Part shown: positions 9,361-19,653 of the stretch, piece after piece
Position numbering within the stretch: the first letter of the stretch is position 1
Layout: the number at the start of each line of letters is the position of its first letter
Source of the DNA: Venatoribacter cucullus
GTDB taxonomy: Bacteria; Pseudomonadota; Gammaproteobacteria; Pseudomonadales; Oceanobacteraceae
Assembly: GCF_016132445.1 (NCBI RefSeq)
Contig: NZ_CP046056.1
Location: 2,473,501-2,537,500 of the forward strand
Length of the DNA stretch: 64,000 nucleotides
Reading direction: 5' to 3'
Notes under the pieces: model-generated
The model's database searches: none
The model's input: only the letters and a program-made list of their open reading frames with translations
Told to the model about the DNA's origin: nothing
Made by a program: the position numbers and the translations under genes

Positions 9361-9408
9361 AAAAAAATGAAAAAAGCCGGCCCGGGGACGTCATCACCAC
9401 CGGGCCGG
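9361..9408 (-). terminator. Terminator of ahpF
   Basis: A 9-bp GC stem (CCGGCCCGG / CCGGGCCGG, 9377-9408) is followed on the minus strand by CTTTTTTCATTTTTTT, a good intrinsic terminator for ahpF between it and the convergent LysR gene. Confidence 0.8.
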
Positions 9409-9466
9409 AAAGTTCCCAACTTATCGAGAGTCATCGAGGGTGCTGTTGGAAAGGGGATGATCCGCC

Positions 9467-11020
9467 TCAGCGGCGGATCAGGTAGTCGAAGGCACCGAGT
9501 GCAGCGGTAGCGCCCGAGCCCATGGAAATAATGATCTGCTTGTACGGTGTGTTGGTCACATCACCGGCGGCAAATACACCCGGCATGGACGTTGCGCCGT
9601 GCGCATCAATCACAATTTCACCACGGTCGGTTAATGCCAGCGTATCGCGCAGGAATTCGCTGTTCGGCACCAGACCGATCTGCACGAAAATACCGGCCAG
9701 TTCGATCACATGGGTTTCATCGGTGCGACGGTCTTTGTATTTAATGCCCACCACGCGCTCGCCATCGCCCAGTACTTCGGTGGTCATGGCCATTTTGATG
9801 ATATTCACGTTCTGCAGCGATTCGGCTTTTTTCACCAGAACGACATCGGCGCGCAGCGTGTCGGAAAATTCCAGCACGGTGACATGCTCAACAATGCCCG
9901 CCAGGTCGATCGCGGCTTCGATACCGGAATTACCGCCACCGATTACCGCGACTTTTTTACCTTTAAACAGCGGACCATCGCAGTGCGGGCAGAAACATAC
10001 GCCTTTGGCTTTGTATTCCTGCTCGCCCGGTACGTTCATTTCGCGCCAGCGCGCACCGGTTGCCAGAATCACAGATTTACTCGCCAATACCGCACCATTG
10101 GCCAATTCCACTTCGGTTAAACCGGCGTCGGTTTTGCGCAATGCCACGGCCTTCTGCGCTTTCATCACATCCACGTCGTATTCTTTAACGTGTTCTTCTA
10201 AATGTGCGACCAGCTTCGGGCCTTCGGTGTATTTCACCGAAATAAAGTTTTCAATGCCGACGGTATCGGACACCTGGCCACCGAAACGCTCGGCGACAAT
10301 ACCGGTGCGGATGCCTTTACGCGCTGCGTAAATCGCCGCTGACGCACCCGCCGGGCCACCGCCCACCACCAGCACATCAAACGGATCTTTACCGGCCAGC
10401 GCGGCGGCCGCTTTGGCATCGGCGTCGTCATCGACTTTATTAAGAATTTCCGCCAGCGTCATTTTGCCGTTGGCAAAGGGCTCGCCGTTCAGGAATACCG
10501 CGGGCACCGCCATAATGTTGCGGGCTTTCACTTCATCAGGGAAAACACCGCCATCAATCATGGTGGCTTTAATATTCGGATTCAGCGCCGCCATTAAATT
10601 CACAGCCTGGACGACATCCGGGCAGTTGTGGCACGACAGCGATACATAGACTTCAAAATTCAGCGCACGGGTCAGGGATTTCGCCTGCTCCTGCAGCGCT
10701 GCATCTTCTTTCGACGGATGACTACCCGCCTGCAACAGGGCCAATACCAGCGAGGTAAATTCGTGCCCCATCGGCACACCGGCGAAAGCGACACGGGCAT
10801 CATTACCGGCTTTGGCAATGGTCATCACCGGACTACGACCATCAATCGCATCGCGGGTCGTAGTCAGAGAAATTTTGTCATTTAACTGGGCAATTTCCTG
10901 AGCCAGTTCTTCCAACTCTTTCGACTTGGGCGAATCGTTTACAGACACCTTCAGTTCAATCGGATTACGCAGATTGTTCAGGTAGGTGCCTAATTGTTGT
11001 TTCATATTTGCATCAAGCAT
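9467..11020 (-). CDS. ahpF: Alkyl hydroperoxide reductase subunit F
   Basis: A 517-residue FAD- and NADH-dependent disulfide reductase that recharges AhpC. The N-terminal double-thioredoxin domain carries the redox pair C130-HN-C133 (SCHNCPD), and the thioredoxin-reductase-like part has the FAD loop [12 protein letters not shown] and the active-site pair C344-PH-C347 (CPHCDG). The start [10 protein letters not shown] matches E. coli AhpF. The gene lies 205 bases behind ahpC on the same strand; that spacer could hold a separate promoter or an mRNA processing site, but no clear hairpin with a T-run is seen. Confidence 0.97.
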   Translation of the reverse strand: MLDANMKQQLGTYLNNLRNPIELKVSVNDSPKSKELEELAQEIAQLNDKISLTTTRDAIDGRSPVMTIAKAGNDARVAFAGVPMGHEFTSLVLALLQAGSHPSKEDAALQEQAKSLTRALNFEVYVSLSCHNCPDVVQAVNLMAALNPNIKATMIDGGVFPDEVKARNIMAVPAVFLNGEPFANGKMTLAEILNKVDDDADAKAAAALAGKDPFDVLVVGGGPAGASAAIYAARKGIRTGIVAERFGGQVSDTVGIENFISVKYTEGPKLVAHLEEHVKEYDVDVMKAQKAVALRKTDAGLTEVELANGAVLASKSVILATGARWREMNVPGEQEYKAKGVCFCPHCDGPLFKGKKVAVIGGGNSGIEAAIDLAGIVEHVTVLEFSDTLRADVVLVKKAESLQNVNIIKMAMTTEVLGDGERVVGIKYKDRRTDETHVIELAGIFVQIGLVPNSEFLRDTLALTDRGEIVIDAHGATSMPGVFAAGDVTNTPYKQIIISMGSGATAALGAFDYLIRR

Positions 11021-11225
11021 GGGATTACCGTCCGATTGAATGATTTAAAACGCTGCCCCGCGGCCCGAAGCGGCCATGAGGCTGGCAGTGCAAGACGTTC
11101 TTTGGCAAAGCCTGCGGAATGGAGTGCGCGGCGCGGTTTAAGTGAGAGCCCAAGCCATACCACATGGTAGGCGCCGGGCCGAACGAAAACCGCAACAAAG
11201 CAATCCGTCCGCAGGGGCAGCCAAA

Positions 11226-11783
11226 TCAGATTTTGCCGACCAGATCGAGAGAGGGGGCTAACGTCGCCTCACCTTCTTTCCACTTCGCCGGGCACACTTC
11301 ACCCGGGTGAGAAGCCACATACTGAGCCGCTTTCACTTTGCGCATCAGGTCGTCGGCGTCGCGGCCAATACCTTCCGCGGTGATTTCCATAGCCTGAATC
11401 ACACCCTGCGGGTCGATCAGGAAGGTCGCGCGGTCGGCCAGGCCCTGACCTTCACGCATCACACCAAAGTTGTTGGTGATGGTGCCGGTCTGGTCGCCCA
11501 CCATGTAGTACTTAATCTTGCCGATGGTGTCAGAGCTGTCGTGCCAGGCTTTGTGGCAGAAGTGGGTGTCGGTCGACACAGAGAACACCTCTACGCCCAG
11601 TTTCTGCAGTTCTTCGTATTTGTCGGCCAGGTCACCCAGTTCGGTCGGGCACACGAAGGTGAAATCGGCCGGGTAGAAGAAGAATACGGACCACTTGCCC
11701 TTCACATCGGCTTCAGTGATGTCGACGAACTGGCCATCTTTGAATGCTGTGGCTTTGAACGGTTTGATTTCAGTGTTGATCAT
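11226..11783 (-). CDS. ahpC: Alkyl hydroperoxide reductase subunit C (2-Cys peroxiredoxin)
   Basis: A 185-residue peroxiredoxin that reduces hydrogen peroxide and organic peroxides in the cytoplasm. The peroxidatic cysteine is C45 (DFTFVCPTE) and the resolving cysteine C164 (GEVCPAKW), both in their usual places, and the length is standard. It is followed by its reductase gene ahpF. A candidate OxyR site and a TATTAT -10 lie upstream, consistent with peroxide induction. Confidence 0.98.
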   Translation of the reverse strand: MINTEIKPFKATAFKDGQFVDITEADVKGKWSVFFFYPADFTFVCPTELGDLADKYEELQKLGVEVFSVSTDTHFCHKAWHDSSDTIGKIKYYMVGDQTGTITNNFGVMREGQGLADRATFLIDPQGVIQAMEITAEGIGRDADDLMRKVKAAQYVASHPGEVCPAKWKEGEATLAPSLDLVGKI

Positions 11784-11820
11784 GGTCTCGCTCCATAGGT
11801 TTGTGTTGGGAACGAGAGTG

Positions 11821-11886
11821 ATAATAGAGGATGGGGATTAATTAGTTAAATTGATCTTATTAAAGGGGAGTATAGGCGGAGGCTAT
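11821..11886 (-). promoter_or_regulatory. Candidate OxyR site and promoter of ahpC
   Basis: The spacer has ATAG-N7-CTAT (11872-11886), an exact half of the OxyR consensus, followed after 7 bases by a weaker half at 11850-11864. A TATTAT -10 lies at 11826-11821 with only a poor -35 (TTAACT) at 17-bp spacing, as expected for an activated promoter. No oxyR gene is in the window, so regulation is inferred. Confidence 0.5.
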
Positions 11887-11900
11887 TGAAAACCTGAATC

Positions 11901-11983
11901 GTTAAGGGTCAGGCGTTCAGGGTTCAGTGAGCACGGCTCTCTGATCAGCAGCACGCAGAACCCTCAACGCTTAACGCTCAACC
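11901..11983 (-). repeat. Heptamer repeat element behind rlmB
   Basis: Reading with rlmB, heptamers of the form GTTNAGS (GTTGAGC, GTTAAGC, GTTGAGG) begin at the rlmB stop codon itself and run into GTTCTGC-GTGCTGC, then a C-rich arm (11927-11901) that is roughly complementary to the first arm. The same layout occurs behind the MCP gene, hslU and mrcA. Function unknown. Confidence 0.8.
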
Positions 11984-12718
11984 GGCCCGTTGCCGTACCG
12001 CTTCAAACAAACAAATACCGGTGGCCACCGATACATTCACCGAGCTGACTTCGCCGGCCATAGGGATATTCACCAGGTAATCGCAGTGTTCGCGGGTTAA
12101 ACGGCGCATACCGCTGCCTTCCGCGCCCATCACCAGCGCCATCGGGCCTTTCATATCCTGCTGATAAATGCTGTGTTCGGCTTCACCGGCGGTGCCGACA
12201 ATCCAGATGCCGCGCTGCTGCAGGTCTTTCATGGTGCGGGCCAGGTTGGTTACCTGAATATAGGGCACGGCTTCGGCCGCACCACAGGCAACCTTGGCAG
12301 CGGTCGCATTCAGCGGCGCCGATTTGTCTTTCGGGGCAATCACCAGCTGCACGCCGGCGGCATCAGCGGTGCGCAGACAGGCACCCAGGTTATGCGGGTC
12401 GGTGACGCCGTCCAGAATCAGAATCAGCGGCGTACCGCTGATGGCATCGAGAATATCCGGCAGGTGTTTTTCGGTTTTGTGCTGCACCGGCTTGCGCCAG
12501 GCAATCACGCCCTGATGGTTACCTTCATCGGCTTTCTGGTTCATCAGGCCTTTGTCGGCCTCACGGACATCCAGCTGCTGCTCTTGCGCCAGTTCCAGCA
12601 CCCGCTGCATACGGGCATCGTGGCGGCCCTGCATAATCCACAGTTCAATCACCTGTTCCGGGTTGCGCTGCAGTAAGGTGGTTACGGCGTGCAGGCCATA
12701 AACCGCTTCCAGTTTCAT
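11978..12718 (-). CDS. rlmB: 23S rRNA (guanosine-2'-O-)-methyltransferase
   Basis: A 246-residue SPOUT-fold enzyme that methylates G2251 in the 23S rRNA P-loop. It has an N-terminal L30e-like substrate-binding part ([13 protein letters not shown]) and the SpoU knot motifs [33 protein letters not shown] and [22 protein letters not shown]. It follows rnr on the same strand with 24 bases between them, the usual rnr-rlmB pair. Its stop codon lies inside a heptamer repeat element. Confidence 0.96.
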   Translation of the reverse strand: MKLEAVYGLHAVTTLLQRNPEQVIELWIMQGRHDARMQRVLELAQEQQLDVREADKGLMNQKADEGNHQGVIAWRKPVQHKTEKHLPDILDAISGTPLILILDGVTDPHNLGACLRTADAAGVQLVIAPKDKSAPLNATAAKVACGAAEAVPYIQVTNLARTMKDLQQRGIWIVGTAGEAEHSIYQQDMKGPMALVMGAEGSGMRRLTREHCDYLVNIPMAGEVSSVNVSVATGICLFEAVRQRAG

Positions 12719-12742
12719 GTTGCTTAACCTTGTTACAGCCGC

Positions 12743-15298
12743 TTATTCAGCGGCATTTTTAGAGGATTTTTTGGCCGGCTTTTTGCCGGCTTTTTTCTTG
12801 GCCGGCTTTTTTACTTTGTCATCGGCTTTTTTCTTGGCATTCAGCTTCTGACGCTTGCTGGGCTTCGGCTTTTTCTTTTTCGGCTTGTCCGCTGTCTCTG
12901 CCGGGGCCGTTTCTGTCGCGGCAGGCTTGCGCCGGGACGGTGCCAGCACTTCTTCTTTAACAGCACCATCACCCTGCTTGGTACGACGACGAGGCAAACG
13001 CGCCGGAGTCGGTAAATCATCCGCACCGGCGCGGGTTTTGTTGGCCGGGGCCGCGGCCAGTTCAAAATCGACTTTGCGCTCGTCCAGATCGACATTCATT
13101 ACCCGCACCCACAGCTTATCGCCAAGGCGGAAACTGCGGCGGGTACGCTCGCCCACTAAACGGTGCTTGGCCGCATCAAAGTGGTAATAGTCGTTGGCCA
13201 GGGTGCTGATGTGCACCAGGCCTTCCACGTACACGTCGCTCAGTTCCACGAATAAACCGAAGCCGGTCACGGCGCTGATAACACCCTCGAATTCTTCGCC
13301 AATACGGCTGCTGATGTATTCACACTTAAGGAAATCCACCACATCGCGGGTCGCGTCATCGGCACGGCGTTCGGTCATGGAGCAATGCTCGCCCAGATGC
13401 ACCATGGCGGCGATATCGTATGGGTAAACCGCGTGCGCTTTCAGCGGCTTGGCACCTTCGGCCCGCTTAACGTGTTTGCACTCACGCTCGCTGCGGATAA
13501 GGCTGCGGATGCCGCGATGCACCAGTAAATCGGGGTAACGACGAATGGGCGAAGTAAAGTGCGTATACGCCTTATACGCCAGGCCAAAGTGGCCTTCGTT
13601 TTCCGGTTGATACACCGCCTGACTGAGCGAGCGCAGCAGCACGGTTTGGATTAAATGCGAGTCCGGACGACCGGCAATTTTTTCAATAAATTGCTGATAA
13701 TCCTTCGGTGAGGGTTTATCACTGCCGTTGGCAATCGACAAACCCAGCTCCCCTAAAAAGGCGTGCAGGTTGGTCAGCTTTTCTTCACCCGGGCCGTTAT
13801 GCACCCGGTACAGTGCCGGCACTTTATAGCGCTCGAAGAAATCCGCCGCGCAGACGTTGGCGGCCAGCATGCATTCTTCAATCAGCATGTGCGCTTCGTT
13901 ACGGGTAACCGGCACAATCTGCTGAATTTTACGCTGCGAGTCGAACACAATGCGGGTTTCGACCGAGTCAAAATCCATGGCACCGCGCTCTTCGCGCTTG
14001 CTGCGCAGCAAGCGGAATAAGGCGTACAGATTTTCCAGGTGCGGCACCACCTCGCGGTAATGTTCACGCCAGGTATCCCGCTCTTCACCACCATCCGGGT
14101 TCAGCATGGTCCACACCTTGTTGTAGGTGAGACGCGCGTGGGAGTGAATAACCCCTTCCATAAACTGATAACCGGAAATATTCCCGGCTTTGGAAATGGT
14201 CATTTCACAGACCATCACCAGACGATCCACCTGCGGATTTAACGAGCACAAACCGTTGGATAATTTTTCCGGCAGCATGGGTACCACAAACTCGGGGAAA
14301 TACACCGAGTTACCCCGGCTGTGGGCTTCCTTATCCAGTGCCGAACCGGCTTCGACATAGCTGGAGACGTCGGCAATGGCGACGTACAAGCGCCAGCCGC
14401 CGGAGGTTTTATTCCGCTCACAGTACACCGCATCATCAAAGTCTTTGGCGTCTTCGCCATCGATGGTAACGAATGGCAGATCGCGCAAATCAATGCGGTG
14501 TTTTTTATCCGCGGCTTTGACTTCGGCCGGTAAGTTTTTCGCTTCAGCCAGCGCCTCATCCGGCCAGTCATGCGGGATATTATGGCTGCGGATGGCCACG
14601 TCAATTTCCATACCCGGCGCCAGGTGGTCACCCAGCACTTCCACCACTTCGCCCACCGGCAAGCCTCCGGACTGGGGTTGCTGGGTAATCTTCACCACCA
14701 CAAACTGGCCATGTTCCGCACCGTGACGACCCGCCGGCGGAATCAGAACTTCCTGGGTTACCCGCTTGTTATCGGGCTGCACCACACCCACGCCGGACTG
14801 GTCAAAATAACGGCCAACCGTGTGTTGGGTATTACGTTCCAGCACTTCAACAATTTTGCCTTCCGGGCGACCACGGCGGTCGAGCCCCATAATCTGTACC
14901 GCCACGCGGTCGCCATGAAAGACTTTACTCATCTGCCGGTTGGACAGGTAGACATCATCGGCGCCTTCACGCAGCACAAAGCCGAAACCATCACGGTGGC
15001 CCTGCACGATGCCGGTCACCAGGTCGACTTTTTTCAGCGGTGCAAACTGGCTGCGACGATTGCTGATTAACTGGCCGTCACGGCACATAGCAATCAGGCG
15101 GCGGCGGATGGCTTCCACCCGCTCCTCATCGGTTTCACCCAGCGCGTCACAGACGGCAGCATGGGTTAACGGGCGGCCGGATTGCTCCAGCAACATTAAC
15201 AGGGCGTCGCGGCTGGCGACCGGGTTGTCGTACTTTTCGGCCTCAATGGCTGCATTCGGGTCGACAAACGGCTGGGGAGTTTTGCGGGAATCCGTCAC
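12743..15298 (-). CDS. rnr: Ribonuclease R
   Basis: An 851-residue 3'-to-5' exoribonuclease that degrades structured RNA. Domains in order: N-terminal winged helix (about 20-90), two cold-shock OB folds, the RNB catalytic domain (about 270-600) with the metal-binding DGEDAKDFDDAVYC, an S1 domain (EFEGVISAVTGFGLFVEL), and a very lysine-rich tail from about 740, typical of RNase R and of helicase activity and ribosome binding. It starts with GTG at 15298 behind AAAGGAGC. It is upstream of rlmB, as in many gammaproteobacteria. Confidence 0.97.
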   Translation of the reverse strand: MTDSRKTPQPFVDPNAAIEAEKYDNPVASRDALLMLLEQSGRPLTHAAVCDALGETDEERVEAIRRRLIAMCRDGQLISNRRSQFAPLKKVDLVTGIVQGHRDGFGFVLREGADDVYLSNRQMSKVFHGDRVAVQIMGLDRRGRPEGKIVEVLERNTQHTVGRYFDQSGVGVVQPDNKRVTQEVLIPPAGRHGAEHGQFVVVKITQQPQSGGLPVGEVVEVLGDHLAPGMEIDVAIRSHNIPHDWPDEALAEAKNLPAEVKAADKKHRIDLRDLPFVTIDGEDAKDFDDAVYCERNKTSGGWRLYVAIADVSSYVEAGSALDKEAHSRGNSVYFPEFVVPMLPEKLSNGLCSLNPQVDRLVMVCEMTISKAGNISGYQFMEGVIHSHARLTYNKVWTMLNPDGGEERDTWREHYREVVPHLENLYALFRLLRSKREERGAMDFDSVETRIVFDSQRKIQQIVPVTRNEAHMLIEECMLAANVCAADFFERYKVPALYRVHNGPGEEKLTNLHAFLGELGLSIANGSDKPSPKDYQQFIEKIAGRPDSHLIQTVLLRSLSQAVYQPENEGHFGLAYKAYTHFTSPIRRYPDLLVHRGIRSLIRSERECKHVKRAEGAKPLKAHAVYPYDIAAMVHLGEHCSMTERRADDATRDVVDFLKCEYISSRIGEEFEGVISAVTGFGLFVELSDVYVEGLVHISTLANDYYHFDAAKHRLVGERTRRSFRLGDKLWVRVMNVDLDERKVDFELAAAPANKTRAGADDLPTPARLPRRRTKQGDGAVKEEVLAPSRRKPAATETAPAETADKPKKKKPKPSKRQKLNAKKKADDKVKKPAKKKAGKKPAKKSSKNAAE

Positions 15299-15354
15299 TA
15301 TGCGGCTCCTTTTATAAAGATATCGGGTGTGCAGCGGGGGTAATGAGCAGCCGC

Positions 15355-15726
15355 TTACAACGCTTTGAAACTGATCTGCGCCGACTCACGGCTCCTGCCG
15401 GCGGCCTGCAGACGCTCCAGATAGGTTTGCCACAGGGTATCACGGTTAACACAGAGGTGCCGCAGGTATTCCCAGTCGTACAGACCGGAATCGTGACCAT
15501 CGTCAAACACCAATTTCAGCGCATAGTTGCCGGCCGGTTCAATACGCAGCAGTACCACATCTTTTTTACCAAATTGCAGCACATCATTGCCCACGCCATG
15601 GCCGCGCACCTCTGCTGAAGGAGAGTGAACCCGCAGAAATTCGTAAGGCAGCTCAAAGGTGCCGTCGCTGTAGGTCAGCTGCAGTGACTGGCTGATTTTC
15701 TTAACCTTTATGCTTTTTGGTATCAA
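15355..15726 (-). CDS. DUF971 (gamma-butyrobetaine hydroxylase N-terminal-like) protein
   Basis: A 123-residue single-domain protein with the DUF971 pattern: SDGTFELPYEFLRVHSPSAEV, a central basic stretch, and DDGHDSGLYDWEYLRHL near the end. In Pseudomonas a similar small gene lies next to hslVU; here the MCP gene sits between them. The fold is known from gamma-butyrobetaine hydroxylase, where it binds metal, but the stand-alone protein has no firm function. The only suitable start is a TTG at 15726 with a weak ribosome site. Confidence 0.85.
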   Translation of the reverse strand: MIPKSIKVKKISQSLQLTYSDGTFELPYEFLRVHSPSAEVRGHGVGNDVLQFGKKDVVLLRIEPAGNYALKLVFDDGHDSGLYDWEYLRHLCVNRDTLWQTYLERLQAAGRSRESAQISFKAL

Positions 15727-15856
15727 CTGGGAATAACTCTTATGACTAACGGATAGGGGGTAACGGCGGCAATAAAACCAATGCAGGCTAAACTCCGGAC
15801 AATGTCAGCCGAAACATTGTCAGGGCTGATTTTACTTTGCAAGGGACAAACTGCCT

Positions 15857-17491
15857 ATGAAATCTTTACGCCAAATGAGCATCCGCAACCGCCTGTGGCT
15901 GATGCTGGGGGCTGCTGTCGCGGCGCTGGTCATTGTGCAGGCACTGACCCTGCAGAAAATGTACAACAACATCAGCTCGGGCAAAGCCACCAGCGTACAA
16001 CTGCAAACCGACACCGCGTTCAGTCTGGTGCAGCACTATTATCAGCTGTCACAGCAAGGCTTGCCGGAAAGCGAAGCCAAGGCTCAGGCGCTGCAGGCCC
16101 TGAAAAACCTGCGCTATGACAAACAGGAATACTTCTGGGTCAATGACTCCCGGCCAGTCATGATCATGCACCCCATCAATCCCAAACTGGACAACCAGCC
16201 CGTGGGCGATGTGAAAGACCCGAACGGCCTGCATCTGTTCCGGGAAATGGTAAAGACAGTGAAAGCCAACCCCGATGGCGGACTGGTTAATTATTACTGG
16301 CCCAAACCTGGTGCTGATGAACCGGTATCCAAAGTCAGTTTCGTAAAACACTTTGCACCCTGGGACTGGATTATCGGTACCGGAGTTTATACCGATGATG
16401 TGCAGGCCGATTTCCGCGCGGCGACAACCCCGGTGCTGATTACCTCAGCCGTACTGCTGATTGTGCTGCTGATTCTGGTGCTGACCATTTCCGCCAGCAT
16501 CCGTATTCCGCTGCAATATTTCACCCATGCCATGCATAACATTGCCCGCGGCGAAGGGGATTTAACCCAGCGTCTGCCGGTCAGCGGCAAAGATGAACTG
16601 ACCGATATCGCGCAGTCGTTCAATACTTTTGTCGGCCAGATTCATAAAGTGGTTACGGAAACACAAGGCACGGTTGAAGTGCTGGCCGAACTGAACCAGA
16701 CCATTGCCGATATTTGCCGCAATACCTCGGCGTTATCGGATGACCAGCTGCAACAAACCGACCAGGCCGCCACCGGCTCCAATGAAATGAGCCAGACCAT
16801 TCAGGAAGTAGCCGGCAACGCGGAACGGGCGGCCGAAGCAGCCCGCGCCGCGGATGAAAATGCCCGCCAGGGTATGCGCATTATGCAAAGCACGCAGGAA
16901 CGCATTATGACGCTGGCGCAGGATATTCAGCAGTCATCGGCGGTTATTCAGAATCTGCGCAACGAAACCAATGCCATTGGTTCGGTGCTGGATGTGATCC
17001 GTGGTATTGCCGAACAAACTAACCTGCTGGCTCTGAACGCCGCTATTGAAGCGGCCCGCGCCGGTGAACAGGGACGCGGCTTTGCTGTGGTGGCCGATGA
17101 AGTACGGACACTGGCATCACGCACGCAGCAGTCTACCGAAGAAATTAATCAGATGATTTCCCGTCTGCAGGAACAGGCCGCCGGGGCGGTAAAATCCATG
17201 GAAACCAACGCCCACAATTCGGAAGAAACGGCCGGCTCCGCCGACCAGGCCCTGCACGCCATTTCCGGCATCAGTGATGCGGTCAGCACAATTACCGAAA
17301 TGAACCTGAGCATCGCCAGCGCGGTGGAAGAACAAAGCGCCGCCGCCAACGAGATTACCGGCAACATTGTGCGCATTGCCGAATCGTCGGGGCAGATTGT
17401 CGGCAATATGCAAAGCACCGGTAACGCGGTACAGCAGCTGCAGGGCAGCACCCAGACGCTGGTTGGATTGGTGGAGCGGTTTAAGGTGTGA
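15857..17491 (+). CDS. Methyl-accepting chemotaxis protein with single Cache sensor
   Basis: A 544-residue inner-membrane chemoreceptor. An N-terminal membrane helix (about 11-32) is followed by a periplasmic single-Cache domain (sCache_2-like, containing [15 protein letters not shown] and [10 protein letters not shown]), a second membrane helix (about 192-212), a HAMP domain and a cytoplasmic signalling hairpin with the conserved tip [35 protein letters not shown]. There is no C-terminal CheR/CheB pentapeptide (it ends LVERFKV). sCache_2 domains often bind small organic acids; the ligand here is unknown. No che gene is nearby. Confidence 0.93.
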   Translation: MKSLRQMSIRNRLWLMLGAAVAALVIVQALTLQKMYNNISSGKATSVQLQTDTAFSLVQHYYQLSQQGLPESEAKAQALQALKNLRYDKQEYFWVNDSRPVMIMHPINPKLDNQPVGDVKDPNGLHLFREMVKTVKANPDGGLVNYYWPKPGADEPVSKVSFVKHFAPWDWIIGTGVYTDDVQADFRAATTPVLITSAVLLIVLLILVLTISASIRIPLQYFTHAMHNIARGEGDLTQRLPVSGKDELTDIAQSFNTFVGQIHKVVTETQGTVEVLAELNQTIADICRNTSALSDDQLQQTDQAATGSNEMSQTIQEVAGNAERAAEAARAADENARQGMRIMQSTQERIMTLAQDIQQSSAVIQNLRNETNAIGSVLDVIRGIAEQTNLLALNAAIEAARAGEQGRGFAVVADEVRTLASRTQQSTEEINQMISRLQEQAAGAVKSMETNAHNSEETAGSADQALHAISGISDAVSTITEMNLSIASAVEEQSAAANEITGNIVRIAESSGQIVGNMQSTGNAVQQLQGSTQTLVGLVERFKV

Positions 17492-17492
17492 G

Positions 17493-17560
17493 CCTGAGGG
17501 TTGAGAGTTAGGGGTTGAGGGTTCGGCGTGCTCGGCAGCAAAACCCCAACGCCCAACACC
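17493..17560 (+). repeat. Heptamer repeat element behind the MCP gene
   Basis: Starting 2 bases after the stop, the heptamers CCTGAGG, GTTGAGA, GTTAGGG, GTTGAGG, GTTCGGC and GTGCTCG follow without a break (17493-17534), then a C-rich arm at 17540-17560 (AAAACCCCAACGCCCAACAC) that could pair back. It is the same family as the elements behind rlmB, hslU and mrcA. Confidence 0.85.
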
Positions 17561-17575
17561 AGACGCTGGAAGCAA

Positions 17576-17607
17576 ACAAAAATGGCACTCTCGGGTGCCA
17601 TTTTTGT
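17576..17607. terminator. Bidirectional terminator between MCP and hslU
   Basis: A perfect 13-bp stem (ACAAAAATGGCAC / GTGCCATTTTTGT) with a 6-base loop has T-runs on both strands and separates the convergent MCP and hslU genes. Heptamer repeat elements lie on both sides of it. Confidence 0.88.
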
Positions 17608-17676
17608 TATGCGGGAAAAAATTGTTAAGAGGGCAAGACTGGGCGTTCAACGTCAGGCGTGTATTGGCTTCAACTC

Positions 17677-17711
17677 CGAGCACGCCGAACCCTCAACGCT
17701 GAACCCTCAAC
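17677..17711 (-). repeat. Heptamer repeat element behind hslU
   Basis: Reading with hslU, a few bases after its stop: GTTGAGG, GTTCAGC, GTTGAGG, GTTCGGC, GTGCTCG in perfect 7-base register (17711-17677). A C-rich segment with ACGCC and GTTGAACGCCC follows towards 17641. It mirrors the element behind the convergent MCP gene. Confidence 0.85.
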
Positions 17712-17715
17712 ATCC

Positions 17716-19059
17716 CTATAAAATAAACTGGCTCAAATCCACATTACGGGCCAGCGAGCCCAGTTGTTTTTCTACATAAGCGGCGTCAATGACCACCGGT
17801 TCGGTAAGGTCGGTGGCATCAAAGGATACCTGCTCCAGCAAGCGCTCCAGAATGGTATGCAAGCGCCGGGCACCAATGTTTTCCGTGCTTTCGTTTACTT
17901 CAAAGGCAATTTCCGCCAGCCGCTTAACCGCATCAGCAGTGAACTCAACGTCCAGCCCTTCGGTTTTCAGCAAGGCCTTATATTGCACGGTCAGCGACGC
18001 ACTGGGCTCGGTCAGAATGCGTTCAAAATCCTGCGGCGTAAGGGCTTCCAGCTCCACCCGGATGGGTAAACGCCCCTGCAGTTCCGGAATTAAATCGGAC
18101 GGTTTGGCTAAATGGAAAGCACCCGAGGCAATAAACAGAATATGGTCGGTTTTAACCATGCCGTATTTGGTGCTGACGGTACTGCCTTCAATCAACGGCA
18201 GCAAGTCACGCTGCACCCCTTCACGGGAAACATCGCCGCCGGAACCGCTGTCATGGCGCTTGGCGACTTTGTCGATTTCGTCGATAAAGACAATGCCATT
18301 CTGTTCGGCCAGTTCCACCGCGCGCACTTTCAGCTCTTCCATGTTCAGCATTTTAGCGGCTTCTTCGTCACGCAATTGCTTCATGGCATCGCGGATTTTT
18401 AATTTGCGCTTGTTTTTCTTTTCACCGCCGAGGCTGGAAAACATGCTTTGCAGCTGGCTGGTCATTTCTTCCATGCCCGGTGGCGCCATAATTTCCACGC
18501 CCACATTCAGCTGGGCCAGATCGATTTCAATCTCTTTATCGTCCAGCTCACCCTGGCGCAGTTTCTTACGGAACACCTGGCGAGTCGAAGAATCTTCTTT
18601 TTTCGGTTCTTCGGTGGTATCCCAGCTGCTGCTGACCGGGCGCGCCGGCGGCAACAATACGTCCAGAATACGTTCTTCAGCCGCGACTTCGGCGCGTGAC
18701 TGCACGCGCTCCATTTCCTGTTCGCGCAGCAGTTTCACGCTGGTTTCAATCAGATCGCGGATAATGGATTCCACGTCCTTACCGACATAACCCACTTCGG
18801 TAAATTTGGTGGCTTCCACTTTAATAAAAGGCGCATTGGCTAATTTTGCCAGCCGTCGGGCAATTTCGGTTTTACCCACCCCGGTCGGGCCAATCATCAG
18901 AATGTTTTTCGGCGTTACTTCGTCACGCAGCTCGGGTTCCAGCTGCATCCGGCGCCAGCGGTTACGCAGGGCAATGGCCACCGCCCGCTTGGCGTTATGC
19001 TGGCCGATAATATGGCGGTCGAGTTCGTGAACAATTTCGCGCGGGGTCATCTGGCTCAT
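17716..19059 (-). CDS. hslU: ATP-dependent protease ATPase subunit HslU
   Basis: A 447-residue AAA+ unfoldase that feeds substrates into the HslV peptidase. Walker A is GPTGVGKT (57-64), Walker B is in [15 protein letters not shown], the variable I domain lies between them (about 110-245), and the sensor/C-terminal region ends [12 protein letters not shown], the hydrophobic tail that docks into HslV. Its start overlaps the hslV stop by 4 bases. A heat-shock promoter precedes hslV. Confidence 0.98.
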   Translation of the reverse strand: MSQMTPREIVHELDRHIIGQHNAKRAVAIALRNRWRRMQLEPELRDEVTPKNILMIGPTGVGKTEIARRLAKLANAPFIKVEATKFTEVGYVGKDVESIIRDLIETSVKLLREQEMERVQSRAEVAAEERILDVLLPPARPVSSSWDTTEEPKKEDSSTRQVFRKKLRQGELDDKEIEIDLAQLNVGVEIMAPPGMEEMTSQLQSMFSSLGGEKKNKRKLKIRDAMKQLRDEEAAKMLNMEELKVRAVELAEQNGIVFIDEIDKVAKRHDSGSGGDVSREGVQRDLLPLIEGSTVSTKYGMVKTDHILFIASGAFHLAKPSDLIPELQGRLPIRVELEALTPQDFERILTEPSASLTVQYKALLKTEGLDVEFTADAVKRLAEIAFEVNESTENIGARRLHTILERLLEQVSFDATDLTEPVVIDAAYVEKQLGSLARNVDLSQFIL

Positions 19060-19592
19060 GAACTGGCTCCGTCTTCAAGACTTTCAATGGTGAAATTACT
19101 GTTGGTAAAGACGCAGATATCAGCGGCAATCTGCAGACTTTTTTCGACAATATCGGCGGCGTTTAATTCGGTATTTTCCAGCAGAGCACGGGCTGCGGCG
19201 AGGGCGTAATTACCACCGGACCCCACACCAATAAGATCATCTTCCGGCTGCAGCACATCGCCGTTGCCGGTAATAATCAGTGACGCCGTATGGTCAGCCA
19301 CCGCCAGAATGGCTTCCAGTTTGCGCAGCGCGCGGTCAGAGCGCCATTCTTTGGCCAGCTCAACGGCTGCACGGGTCAGCTGGCCATGGTGTTTCTGCAG
19401 CTGCGCTTCAAATTTTTCAAACAGGGTAAAGGCATCAGCGGTACCGCCGGCAAATCCGGCCAGCACTTTACCATCGTATAAACGCCGTACTTTGCGGGCA
19501 TTGCCTTTCATGACGGTATTGCCCAGCGACACCTGGCCGTCGCCACCGATAACAACCTGATTACCGCGGCGGACAGAAACGATTGTGGTCAT
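19056..19592 (-). CDS. hslV: ATP-dependent protease peptidase subunit HslV
   Basis: A 178-residue N-terminal nucleophile threonine peptidase that forms the proteolytic core of HslUV. The start at 19592 gives [20 protein letters not shown], exposing the catalytic Thr after removal of Met, and carries an AAAGGAT ribosome site; the longer open frame to 19625 would bury the nucleophile and is rejected. It is the first gene of hslV-hslU. Confidence 0.98.
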   Translation of the reverse strand: MTTIVSVRRGNQVVIGGDGQVSLGNTVMKGNARKVRRLYDGKVLAGFAGGTADAFTLFEKFEAQLQKHHGQLTRAAVELAKEWRSDRALRKLEAILAVADHTASLIITGNGDVLQPEDDLIGVGSGGNYALAAARALLENTELNAADIVEKSLQIAADICVFTNSNFTIESLEDGASS

Positions 19593-19624
19593 GTACGTTG
19601 TATCCTTTGTTGACTCTGCAGGCA

Positions 19625-19653
19625 TTTATGGGGATGCCGCCGGGCAAATCAAG
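19625..19653 (-). promoter_or_regulatory. Sigma-32 (RpoH) heat-shock promoter of hslVU
   Basis: CTTGATT (19653-19647), 13 bases, then CCCCATAAA (19633-19625) is a close match to the RpoH consensus CTTGAAA-N11-16-CCCCATNT. It lies about 33 bases before the hslV start, in the right direction. HslUV is a known heat-shock protease. Confidence 0.8.

Noticed and set aside
11021..11225. A small gene or riboswitch between ahpC and ahpF
   Set aside because: No open frame with a ribosome site and no known aptamer pattern could be supported; left as an unassigned 205-base spacer.
17789..18790. 333-residue plus-strand open frame over hslU
   Set aside because: Antisense shadow; Ser/Arg-rich translation typical of reversed coding DNA.
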